Shown here piece after piece: positions 9,741-17,419 of a stretch of DNA of 64,000 nt. The DNA is from Sporisorium sorghi (Eukaryota; Basidiomycota; Ustilaginomycetes; Ustilaginales; Ustilaginaceae). The stretch covers positions 37,824 through 101,823 of the forward strand of contig JALCCG010000051.1 of NCBI GenBank assembly GCA_023212695.1. The letters run 5' to 3'. Within the stretch, counting starts at the first letter, position 1; every line of letters starts with the position of its first letter. Position numbers and translations under genes: made by a program. The notes under the pieces were generated by a model. The model was given only the letters and a program-made list of their open reading frames with translations. It made no database searches and had not been told where the DNA came from.

Positions 9741-10622
9741 CTACCGGATGTACTCGTTGCTGACAAGCTCGGCTGCGATGGCTTCCGTTGGAATCGTAAA
9801 TTCCACAACGCCCAGATAGCCGGGTGCGACATCGTATTCATTGAAGCTGATAACCAGTTTTCCGTCCTGATTAATGTAGAAGTTTTGGTCTTTAGCGATG
9901 GACTGGAAAATATCCTCCGGTATTTCAGGCTCCACGCCCGGCTGCTCTACCCAGTAGACGATATCCGGGTTATCCTGCATCTGCTGGCGCATCTGTTCCT
10001 TGATATTGTCGCTGATGGTTTGGATGTAACGGTCATCCTTGAACAGGCTTGGCAGCGTGATCACCATCTGATTGATTTTGTCGATCGTATCGTATTGTCT
10101 GGATTCGGCCGAACTGCCGGCCGTTTCGACGACATAGCGCGAAAGGATCAACAGCTGTTCATTATCAGTGATAACCTCATAGCCGCTGTCGAGTCCCAGA
10201 TGCGCGCCGCCTTCCTTATGAAGCTGGGCCACTTCGTCTTTGAAGTTGTCATACAGCTTTTTGTTCTCTTCCAGGTATTTGTTATTCAAGGTTTGCTCCA
10301 GCTCTGCATTACCCAGATTGGTTATGCCCGGCGTTTCCATATGCAGGTTCGTCTGGTCATCCTGCTCGGTATATTCCCTTATGGTGATGACCTTGATGAT
10401 ATTGCCTAGAACCGGCACATCCGACATGGCTTGGGCGAGGACTGGGCTGGTGTTCACACCGGCAAACAGCAGAATGCATGCTGCCGCCGCGCTGGCGAGC
10501 CAGGGCAGGGTTTTATTTTTTTTTCGCCTGGCTGCAATGGTCCTGTTAACCAGCGAGCTCAATTCATCAGGAATAGGAGTGCTCTCGTACTGTTCTTTCA
10601 TCCTATTCAGCTTGTCATGCAT
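9741..10622 (-). CDS. rsiV: RsiV-like anti-sigma factor
   Basis: A 293-aa single-pass membrane protein. Residues 1-38 are a basic cytoplasmic segment (IAARRKKNKTLP) expected to hold the sigma factor. A membrane helix, ASAAAACILLFAGV, is near residues 42-57. The outer part ends in a DUF3298-type domain (VISFNEYDVAPGYLGVVEF). The start overlaps the sigma gene stop by one base (TAATG), the usual translational coupling of such pairs. Just after the helix is SPVLAQA, an Ala-X-Ala-like site. In Bacillus subtilis, RsiV is cut by signal peptidase when it binds lysozyme, so a similar trigger is plausible. The ligand in this organism is inferred only. Confidence 0.85.
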   Translation of the reverse strand: MHDKLNRMKEQYESTPIPDELSSLVNRTIAARRKKNKTLPWLASAAAACILLFAGVNTSPVLAQAMSDVPVLGNIIKVITIREYTEQDDQTNLHMETPGITNLGNAELEQTLNNKYLEENKKLYDNFKDEVAQLHKEGGAHLGLDSGYEVITDNEQLLILSRYVVETAGSSAESRQYDTIDKINQMVITLPSLFKDDRYIQTISDNIKEQMRQQMQDNPDIVYWVEQPGVEPEIPEDIFQSIAKDQNFYINQDGKLVISFNEYDVAPGYLGVVEFTIPTEAIAAELVSNEYIR

Positions 10623-11134
10623 TATCGTTGTTCCTCCTCTTGATCTTTCTCACTTAAATTCACGCGCAGCTTCTGCAGTCCTTGGTATAACCGCGTTTTC
10701 ACCGTGCTGACATTCTCATGAAGCACTTCGGCGATTTCTTCGATTTTCATATCTTCAAAATACCGGAGAATGATCACGGCTCGATATTTGTCGGGAAGTT
10801 CCTCCAGGGACTGGGCCAGATCCAGATTGGGATAATGATCATGGCTGCTGGGTAATACAAACTCCAGGTTCTCGTCGTCCATGACGCGGACTTTTTTCTG
10901 TTTTCTTATGAGATCCAGGGAGGTTGTTACAATAATCCGGAAAAACCAGCTTTTTAATGAACCCGTTTGCTTCAGTTTTTCTATGGATAAAAATGCTTTG
11001 TGGATGGCGTCCTGAACGATATCGAGGGCATCCTCTTTGTTTCTAACGTAGCTGTATGCCAGTCGATAGGCGCTATCCTGATTTTCGGTTATGCACTGTA
11101 TAAGAAGCTTCTCCAGCTTCCGTCCGCCTCTCAT
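10622..11134 (-). CDS. sigV: ECF RNA polymerase sigma factor, SigV-like
   Basis: A 170-aa ECF sigma factor. Region 2 is seen in AYRLAYSYVRNKEDALDIVQDAIHKAF and WFFRIIVTTSLDLIRKQKK. Region 4 is LEELPDKYRAVIILRYFEDMKIEEIAEVLHENVSTVKTRL, a sigma-70 helix-turn-helix. The frame runs on upstream to 11263, but the extra residues do not look like a sigma factor. The ATG at 11134 fits the family length, with AAAGGAG about 12 bases before it. It is coupled to the RsiV-like gene, and an ECF-type promoter lies upstream, so autoregulation is likely. The SigV assignment rests mainly on the RsiV-like partner. Confidence 0.88.
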   Translation of the reverse strand: MRGGRKLEKLLIQCITENQDSAYRLAYSYVRNKEDALDIVQDAIHKAFLSIEKLKQTGSLKSWFFRIIVTTSLDLIRKQKKVRVMDDENLEFVLPSSHDHYPNLDLAQSLEELPDKYRAVIILRYFEDMKIEEIAEVLHENVSTVKTRLYQGLQKLRVNLSEKDQEEEQR

Positions 11135-11199
11135 GTAAATATGACACTCCTTTGGGCCCGCGCGGGTAACCATCAATTGCAATTGACTTACGGATGCAT

Positions 11200-11226
11200 G
11201 ACGTGCAAGTCCTTCAAAAAGTTTGA
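11200..11226 (-). promoter_or_regulatory. Probable ECF-type autoregulatory promoter
   Basis: Minus strand -35 TCAAAC (11221-11226) runs into TTTTT, with a 17-base spacer and -10 CGTC (11200-11203). This fits the AAC...CGTC pattern of SigV/SigW-type ECF promoters. It is 66 bases before the sigma gene start. Confidence 0.6.
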
Positions 11227-11292
11227 TTTTCCATAAAAAATTTAAAAACAGCGTCTGCCTCATTATTCAGCGAACCCTTCAGCCGTCGCAAC

Positions 11293-11405
11293 AAGAAAAA
11301 GACCCCAGTTTCACTGGGGCCTCAGAGTTTCGCGAAACTCCCCGTTTTCTGCAGGGAGTTTAAGATGAGATCGAATAGCCCCAATACGGGGGTCTTCGGT
11401 TTTTG
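11293..11405. terminator. Complex inverted-repeat terminator after fabF-like gene
   Basis: Outer ends AAAAAGACCCC (11296-11306) and GGGGGTCTTCGGTTTTT (11389-11405) are complementary. Inside are hairpins CCCCAGT/ACTGGGG (11303-11319), GAGTTT/AAACTC (11325-11340), AAACTCCC/GGGAGTTT (11335-11361) and CCCC/GGGG near 11379-11391. On the minus strand the last hairpin is followed by CTTTTTC, which fits termination of the fabF-like gene. Some of the pairings exclude each other. Confidence 0.7.
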
Positions 11406-11408
11406 CTG

Positions 11409-12650
11409 TTATTCATGCTCATATTTTCTGATAACAATCACCGAGTTGTGTCCACCGAAGCCGAAGGAGTTGGACATGCCGATCCGAAGCGCAGCTGATC
11501 TCGCCTCGTTAGGCACATAATCCAGATCGCATCCGGGATCGGCTGCATCCAGATTGATGGTTGGCGGTATGACGTCTTCCTGCAACGATTTCACGAGGGC
11601 GATCGCCTCGACGCCGCCCGATGCGCCCAGCATATGTCCGGTCATCGATTTGTTGGCGGTCACGGGGATGCGGTAGGCAGCTTCACCGAATACAGACTTG
11701 ATTGCAGCCGTCTCGGACCGGTCGCCAATTACTGTGCTTGTGGCATGGGCACTGATGACATCGATATCGGAAGGGGAGAGGTTCGCTTCCGTCAGTGCCA
11801 GCTTCATCGCCCGGGCTGCACCGTTGCCGTCTTCCGGGGTTGCCACCATATGGTAGGCATCCGAGCCGGCCCCATACCCGATTACTTCACCCAAAATGCC
11901 GGCCCCTCTGCGCAGGGCATGGGAGAGCGACTCCAGCACGAGGATACCGGCCCCTTCCGCCATCACGAATCCGTCCCGGGCCGCATCAAACGGCCGGCTG
12001 GCTCGGCCGGGATCATCATTGCGGGTGGAGAGGGCGGTTGCATTCGAGAAGCTGGCCAGCGAGATATCGGTCACGGCCGCTTCGGAGCCTCCCGCGATAA
12101 TGACATCGGACCGTCCCGCCTGGATATTAAAGAAAGCTTCGCCAATCGCCGTATTGCCGATCGAGCACGCTGTAACCGGAGCCAGCGTAGAGCCCAGCGC
12201 ACCGTATTTAATACTGATGAGGGCAGCCGCCATATTGGGAATCATCATCGGCACCAGAGTAGGACTGACTCGCTCAGGTCCTCGTGAAGCCAGCGTTTCA
12301 CTCTGATTCATCAAGGTTTGGATACCGCCGATGCCGGAGCCGACGTATACCCCCATGCGCTCCCGGTTGATCTGGTCAAGATCAAGTCCGGCGTTATGCA
12401 AGGCCTGATCTGCCGCAGCCAGTGCAAACTGGCAGAAGCGGTCCATACGCCGGGCTTCTTTTACACCGAACATCGAGTTTGGATCAAACTCCTTTACGAC
12501 ACCTGCTATTTTTACTTTTTGCCTCGATGTGTCAAATGCATCTATATGTGTAATACCGGATTCTCCCCGAACAAGCCGGGACCAGAACGTCTCAACATCA
12601 TTTCCCAGCGGTGAGATGACACCCATGCCGGTAATAACGACTCTTTCCAT
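11409..12650 (-). CDS. fabF: Beta-ketoacyl-ACP synthase II
   Basis: A 413-aa condensing enzyme for fatty-acid chain elongation in the cytoplasm. The catalytic cysteine is C162 in VTACSIGNTAIG. The two histidines are in SAHATSTVIGD and NKSMTGHMLGASGG. The end SNSFGFGGHNSVIVI is family-typical. Two small departures from the consensus stand out: HATST instead of HGTST, and CSIGN instead of the usual CATG/CATA. The start has GGAGG about 12 bases upstream. It is solitary, not in a fab cluster, and divergent from an MmyB-type regulator, so it may be a secondary paralogue with its own control. The housekeeping role is therefore uncertain, though the reaction class is clear. Confidence 0.9.
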   Translation of the reverse strand: MERVVITGMGVISPLGNDVETFWSRLVRGESGITHIDAFDTSRQKVKIAGVVKEFDPNSMFGVKEARRMDRFCQFALAAADQALHNAGLDLDQINRERMGVYVGSGIGGIQTLMNQSETLASRGPERVSPTLVPMMIPNMAAALISIKYGALGSTLAPVTACSIGNTAIGEAFFNIQAGRSDVIIAGGSEAAVTDISLASFSNATALSTRNDDPGRASRPFDAARDGFVMAEGAGILVLESLSHALRRGAGILGEVIGYGAGSDAYHMVATPEDGNGAARAMKLALTEANLSPSDIDVISAHATSTVIGDRSETAAIKSVFGEAAYRIPVTANKSMTGHMLGASGGVEAIALVKSLQEDVIPPTINLDAADPGCDLDYVPNEARSAALRIGMSNSFGFGGHNSVIVIRKYEHE

Positions 12651-12804
12651 GGAATAACAGCCTCCTTTAAGACTTTACTAACGGCAAGCCTTTATAACTT
12701 GTCAATCTTAAGGTTATAATGTCACGTAGAGTATCCTATTACAAGATATCGTTTATCCTAGTATAAATACTGCTATCCTGAGTTGGATGAAGGAGGCGTA
12801 CCCT

Positions 12805-13644
12805 ATGAATTCCCAAGTCAGGCTTCAAGCCTTGTCGGCTTTTCTGAAAGGTCAGCGTGCCAAAATCTCCCCCGAGTCCGTTGGATTGCCCTCCGGCACC
12901 CGAAGGAGAACACCGGGCCTGCGCCGGGAGGAGGTTGCCCAGCTGGCAGGTGTCAGCACGACATGGTATACCTGGCTGGAGCAAGGGCGCGATATTCAGG
13001 TATCCTCGTCTGTGCTGGACTGTGTTGCCAGTGCGCTGTTGCTGAATGCTGATGAGCGGAGATACCTGTATTCGTTAGCGTTCGAGAGCGGGGCAGAGCC
13101 CTACTCCGTCAAGCAGGAGGCCGTGCATATCAGCCCGTCCCTGCAAAAAATCATCACCGAGCTGAAGTACTGCCCGGTCATGATATCGGATCGCATGTGC
13201 AACATCGTGGGCTGGAACCGGGCGGCCGCGTATGTATTCCTGGATTTTGACCGCATTCCTCCCGAGGAGCGGAACATGATCCGGCTGCTCTTCACCCGCA
13301 GGGAGTTCCAGCGGCTGGCGGTGAACTGGGAGCAGTTCGCCAGCGGCTTCCTCTCCATGTTCCGAACCTATTACGGGCAGTACGTGGAGGATGAGTGGTA
13401 TGACCGTTTTCTGGAGGAGATGAAGAAGGGGCACCCGGACTTCAACCGGATGTGGGAGCAGAGCCAAGTCAGCTACGCTCCGGAGGTGCATCTGGAATTC
13501 CGGCATGCCAAAGCCGGGAAGATGGTATACGAACTCACGTCGCTGAAGGTGTACGGCAATGATGATCTGCGATGCAGCATCTACACACCCGCGCCGGATA
13601 CGACCACGGAAGCGAAGCTGCGGCAGCTGATGGAGGAGAAGTGA
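12805..13644 (+). CDS. MmyB-type helix-turn-helix transcription regulator
   Basis: A 279-aa regulator. The N-terminal XRE-like helix-turn-helix lies in residues 5-75 (TPGLRREEVAQLAGVSTTWYTWLEQGR). It is followed by the MmyB-like ligand-binding domain, residues about 95-265, with NIVGWNRAAAYVFLDF, RNMIRLLFTRREFQRLAVNW and GKMVYELTSLKVYG. The frame allows an ATG at 12787, but AAGGAGG lies 8 bases before the ATG at 12805. It is divergent from the KAS-II gene with 154 bases between them. A structurally studied MmyB-type regulator bound a fatty acid, so control of the neighbouring fatty-acid gene is a reasonable inference. Confidence 0.88.
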   Translation: MNSQVRLQALSAFLKGQRAKISPESVGLPSGTRRRTPGLRREEVAQLAGVSTTWYTWLEQGRDIQVSSSVLDCVASALLLNADERRYLYSLAFESGAEPYSVKQEAVHISPSLQKIITELKYCPVMISDRMCNIVGWNRAAAYVFLDFDRIPPEERNMIRLLFTRREFQRLAVNWEQFASGFLSMFRTYYGQYVEDEWYDRFLEEMKKGHPDFNRMWEQSQVSYAPEVHLEFRHAKAGKMVYELTSLKVYGNDDLRCSIYTPAPDTTTEAKLRQLMEEK

Positions 13645-13699
13645 GCGGAGGGGGTGGCGGTCTGGCTGGGGTACTCAGCGGGGCCATTGTTGGTGTGAG

Positions 13700-14125
13700 G
13701 TTGCTGTGGTAACCCCGGTAACTTTGGTAGACCTGGTGGCTCCGGTAGCACCAGTAGCTCCGGAACCTCCTAACCTCGGTAACTCTGGTGGCTTTGGAAA
13801 CCCGGGCAACTCGAATAACTCCGTAACCCCGCACCCCGTACCCTGGGAATCCTGTAACTCCAGTAACGCCAGTAACATCGGTAACTTTGGAAGCTCCGGC
13901 AGCTCCAGTAACTCTGGTAGCTCCCAATACTCCATTAACTACGGTAGCTCAGTTACTTCGGTAACACTAGTAACTCCAGTAACCCCTGCAACTCCGGTAA
14001 CTCAGTAACTCCAGTAACTCTGGAAACCATGGTAACCCCGTAACTCCGGTCTCTGTTTCTCCGGTAACCTAAGCACTCTATTACTCTGCTACTCCCGGTA
14101 CTCTGGCAACTCCACAAACTACCGT
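13700..14125. repeat. Degenerate 9-bp tandem repeat tract (GGTAACTCC-like)
   Basis: About 425 bases are built from diverged units such as GGTAACTCC, AGTAACTCC, GGTAGCTCC and GGTAACTTT. The 9-bp period keeps one phase over most of the tract. Short open frames exist on both strands (plus 13706-14008, minus 13535-13927), giving GNS/VTP-like or GVT/GAT-like triplets. None has a ribosome binding site, and stops interrupt the repeats. On the minus strand parts resemble Gly-X-Thr collagen-like repeats, but no intact gene is present. I read it as a non-coding satellite-like tract, with a decayed collagen-like gene as the alternative. Confidence 0.8.
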
Positions 14126-14383
14126 GCAACGGACCTCAACGCCGTTATTCTGACAATAACGGCATTATTTTAAACGTAACGGACAGGAGAGACGTTAAGG
14201 GGCCAGTATCTGATGAGTCTACCGTCTTTTACCGTAATTAGCGTATTCCATGTCCGTTAGATTTCAAAATTGCCGAGTTTATGCAAAATAACGTCTGCTC
14301 AGTCCGTTAGTTAAGTGTCCACACTCACCAAAGATATGAAGTAAGCAAGCAAGGAGCTGGTTAAGCTCTTAAGTTGTTTAATC
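14126..14383. other. Intergenic stretch with inverted AACGGAC motifs
   Basis: No gene. The octamer TAACGGAC or its near form occurs at 14127 (CAACGGAC) and 14177. Its reverse complement GTCCGTTA occurs at 14252 and 14302, so the motif pairs face each other. A 9-bp hairpin GCCGTTATT/AATAACGGC lies at 14141-14163. It looks like one of the intergenic repeat families of large Bacillales genomes. Confidence 0.5.
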
Positions 14384-14415
14384 AAAAAGCCCCGTGTTAG
14401 CACACGGGGCTTTTT
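14384..14415. terminator. Bidirectional terminator after SNF2 helicase gene
   Basis: Perfect 14-bp stem AAAAAGCCCCGTGT (14384-14397) with ACACGGGGCTTTTT (14402-14415) and a 4-base loop. On the minus strand it lies 44 bases after the helicase stop. Confidence 0.93.
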
Positions 14416-14458
14416 GGCTATCTCTTTGCTGTATATGGGTTCGCCTTAACAGCTGAGA

Positions 14459-17419
14459 TTACGCCCAGTCACGCCGCAGCGTGAACAGGTCTTTCAGCTC
14501 ATCGGTGGACAGCTCGGTGATCCAGCCCTCGCTGCTTGCGATGACCTGATCGCTGAGCTGCTGCTTGCTCTCCAGCATCTCATCGATCCGCTCTTCGAGC
14601 GTGCCCATGGAGATGAATTTGTACACCTGGACATCCTTGGTCTGACCCATCCGATAGGCGCGGTCCGTTGCCTGATTCTCGACCGCCGGGTTCCACCAGC
14701 GGTCGAAGTGGAACACGTGATTCGCGGCGGTCAGATTCAGGCCGACTCCGCCGGCTTTGATCGAGAGAATCATAACATTCGGCTGCTCATCGGCCGGAAG
14801 CGTCTGGGACTGGAACTGCTCGATCATGCGGTCGCGCGTCCGCTTGGGCGTGCTGCCGTTCAAGTACAGTACAGGTTCTCCAAGCTCTTGATGCAGCACC
14901 TGCCGCATCATCTCGCCCATGCCGATATACTGGGTGAAGATCAGGCAGCGCTCCCCTTCGTCGCGCAGCTCCTTGACCATGGACAGAAGCCGCTCCAGCT
15001 TGGCCGAACGGCCAACAACGGCTTCGGTATCCAGCAAGCCGCCGCCCCCGGGCACCTCCGGGAGCGGTTCCTTTGTAAGCAGAGCGGGATGATCGCAGAG
15101 CTGCTTGAACTGCGTCAGGGCAGCCAGGATGGCGCCTTTGCGCTCGATGCCCTCGAGCTTCTGCATGCGCTCCAGAAGGCTGTTCACCGTCTGATCGTAG
15201 AGCGCTCCTTGCTCGGCGGTCAGATGGATATAGGTCTTCATCTCGTTTTTGTCCGGCAGATCGAGCTGGATTGCGGGATCTTTTTTCTTGCGGCGAAGCA
15301 TGAACGGTTTGATCAGCTTCTGAAGATCCGCCGTGCGTTGTTCGTTCCTGTCCTTCTCGATTGCTTGAATGAACCGGGCGTTGAACGCGCGCAGGCTTCC
15401 AAGATAGCCGGGATTGATGAAGTCATAGATGGACCACAGCTCCGACAGCCGGTTCTCAATCGGCGTGCCGGTTAAGGCAACACGGTGTCTTGCCGGGAGG
15501 CTTCGCACGGCGGCGGATTGTTTGGTGTCTGCATTCTTGATGTTTTGCGCTTCATCGATGCCGATTGTTTCCCATTTCATATCCCGTAACATTTCTTGGT
15601 CGAGCGTCGCTGTAGCATATGAAGTCAGGATAATGTCGGCCTGGTAGGCCTCCTTATAGAAATCCTCGCTGGTGCTTCTTTTGCCGCCATAGTGGAGCAT
15701 GACCTGGAGTGACGGTGCAAACCGTTCCAGCTCCTTCTGCCAGTTGCCGAGCACCGAGGTAGGACAGATCAGCAGGGAGGGGAGCCGTCTCTCTTCCCGC
15801 TGCATCGTCATCTCTTTTACATGCAGCAGGTAGGCAATAAACTGTACCGTTTTACCAAGGCCCATGTCATCGGCAAGACAGGCTCCAAGGCCGTATCGCC
15901 GCAAGAAGGCAAGCCAAGCGAAGCCGTCATGCTGGTAAGTCCGAAGCTCAGCCTTCAGCCCATCCGGGACGGGCAGGCTCGGCCATTCGTTTTGCCGGCC
16001 GAGCTGGCCGATGAGCTTCACGAGATGCTCGTTCAGCTCAACCTCGAGCTTGATCCGTTCCGGGTCCTGCGCTTCCTCCCCGCTCTGCGGGGGCGGCTCC
16101 GTCTCATCGCTGTTGCCAAGCAGATGGAGATGCAGAATATCCTGAAAGGACAGACCATCCTCGCGGTCCACCCCTGCCATCATCTGGCGGATCTGAGCGA
16201 CCAGAGCCGGGTCCAGCGGAATCCATTGGCCCCGGAACCGGACAAGCCGTTCGTTCCGGGCAACCAGCTCCGCGAATTCGTCCTCGGACAGGGTTGCTTC
16301 CCCGATGGCGATGCGCCAATCGAAATTCACCAGTGCATCCAGACCGAACAGGGAGCCGCCGCTGCTTCGCTCCGCGTTCTCGCCTTCGCCGGAGCGTACC
16401 TTTGCCCGCAGCTTGGGCTTCTTCCGGCTCGCTGCTTCCCACCAGGCAGGCAGCAGCACAAGCCAGCCCGACTGCAGCAGCCGCTGACTGTCTACAGTCA
16501 GGAACTGCCAGGCGGCTTCGTCGGACAGAGGCTTTCCGAGCACATCATCTTCCGGTGCATGAAGCACCCTTGCCGGAAGTGCTGCTTGCAGACCTTGGAG
16601 CCAGCCGGGGGATCGCTCCTTGATATGCGCCGTCCATGTCTCCGGCCAGGAGCCGAATGCCTGGCCGTCTTCAACCAGGCGAACGGCTGCAAGCCCTGCG
16701 GCGTCCTGCTTATCTTGCAGTACGAGCTTAAGCCGCCACTCGGGGGCTTCTTCGTCCGGCTCCAACAGTTGAAGAAGCGGTCGGAATGGAGCGGTATCCG
16801 GTCGCCAACCGATTGCAATCAGCCATTGCTTGTCATCCATACCTTCGGCTGCTGTGCGGTTTTGCGAGAAGAGGAGGGGATATTCCCTGCGCAGGTCAGC
16901 CGCCGCCTCTTCACTGCCATAGCACTGGTCTTGAACAGCGGCAGAGAACGTGGCTCGCAAGCCCTCATCCCACATCTCGTCCTCGTGGAGCAGGGAGATA
17001 CGGTTCAGTTCTTCCGGTGTAAAAGCCTCCGCATCCCACACCCATTGCAGCTTGCCTGACTTGAAGGCGCTCAAGCTTGGCGCGTATTTCTTGTCTTGGA
17101 TGCAATTCGCAAGCGAAGGCGCAAGCTCAACGAAGGGGAGGCACGCCTCATCCCATACCCATTCAATATGTTCGAGCAGCCGCCCGTCTGCGAAGAAGGG
17201 GATTACCTGCTCGGAAGGCAAAATGACCACTTCCATATCCTGAACGGCTTGAACGGTAAGCTCTGTACCATAGAAGGAGACTTCATGCCACGCGAATAAT
17301 CGATGCTTCAAATATGTCCCGGATACGTAACCACGCATGACGGTAGAGCCGTATATCACGGCATCTCCGTATTCGCTTAATGCCATATGGACTGTGATGG
17401 TTTCCGTGTGTCTGCTCAT
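14459..17419 (-). CDS. SNF2-family helicase-like ATPase
   Basis: A 986-aa SNF2-type DNA translocase of the bacterial YwqA group. The N-terminal half (about 1-470) is the bacterial SNF2 accessory region. The ATPase core follows: motif I LADDMGLGKTVQ near residue 515, motif II DEAQNIKN near 620, motif III ALTGTPIENRLSELWS, and in the second lobe SIKAGGVGLNLTAANHV and DRAYRMGQTKDVQVYKF. All key motifs are intact. The start ATGA overlaps the stop of the upstream SWIM-protein gene by 4 bases, so the two are translationally coupled. The pairing with a SWIM zinc-finger protein is conserved in Bacillales. The cellular role is not established; DNA repair or nucleoprotein remodelling is inferred. Confidence 0.93.
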   Translation of the reverse strand: MSRHTETITVHMALSEYGDAVIYGSTVMRGYVSGTYLKHRLFAWHEVSFYGTELTVQAVQDMEVVILPSEQVIPFFADGRLLEHIEWVWDEACLPFVELAPSLANCIQDKKYAPSLSAFKSGKLQWVWDAEAFTPEELNRISLLHEDEMWDEGLRATFSAAVQDQCYGSEEAAADLRREYPLLFSQNRTAAEGMDDKQWLIAIGWRPDTAPFRPLLQLLEPDEEAPEWRLKLVLQDKQDAAGLAAVRLVEDGQAFGSWPETWTAHIKERSPGWLQGLQAALPARVLHAPEDDVLGKPLSDEAAWQFLTVDSQRLLQSGWLVLLPAWWEAASRKKPKLRAKVRSGEGENAERSSGGSLFGLDALVNFDWRIAIGEATLSEDEFAELVARNERLVRFRGQWIPLDPALVAQIRQMMAGVDREDGLSFQDILHLHLLGNSDETEPPPQSGEEAQDPERIKLEVELNEHLVKLIGQLGRQNEWPSLPVPDGLKAELRTYQHDGFAWLAFLRRYGLGACLADDMGLGKTVQFIAYLLHVKEMTMQREERRLPSLLICPTSVLGNWQKELERFAPSLQVMLHYGGKRSTSEDFYKEAYQADIILTSYATATLDQEMLRDMKWETIGIDEAQNIKNADTKQSAAVRSLPARHRVALTGTPIENRLSELWSIYDFINPGYLGSLRAFNARFIQAIEKDRNEQRTADLQKLIKPFMLRRKKKDPAIQLDLPDKNEMKTYIHLTAEQGALYDQTVNSLLERMQKLEGIERKGAILAALTQFKQLCDHPALLTKEPLPEVPGGGGLLDTEAVVGRSAKLERLLSMVKELRDEGERCLIFTQYIGMGEMMRQVLHQELGEPVLYLNGSTPKRTRDRMIEQFQSQTLPADEQPNVMILSIKAGGVGLNLTAANHVFHFDRWWNPAVENQATDRAYRMGQTKDVQVYKFISMGTLEERIDEMLESKQQLSDQVIASSEGWITELSTDELKDLFTLRRDWA

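Noticed and set aside
13700..14125. CRISPR array
   Set aside because: The repeats are 9 bp, contiguous and without unique spacers.
15821..17059. 412-codon plus-strand frame inside the SNF2 gene
   Set aside because: Antisense shadow of a well-supported helicase gene.
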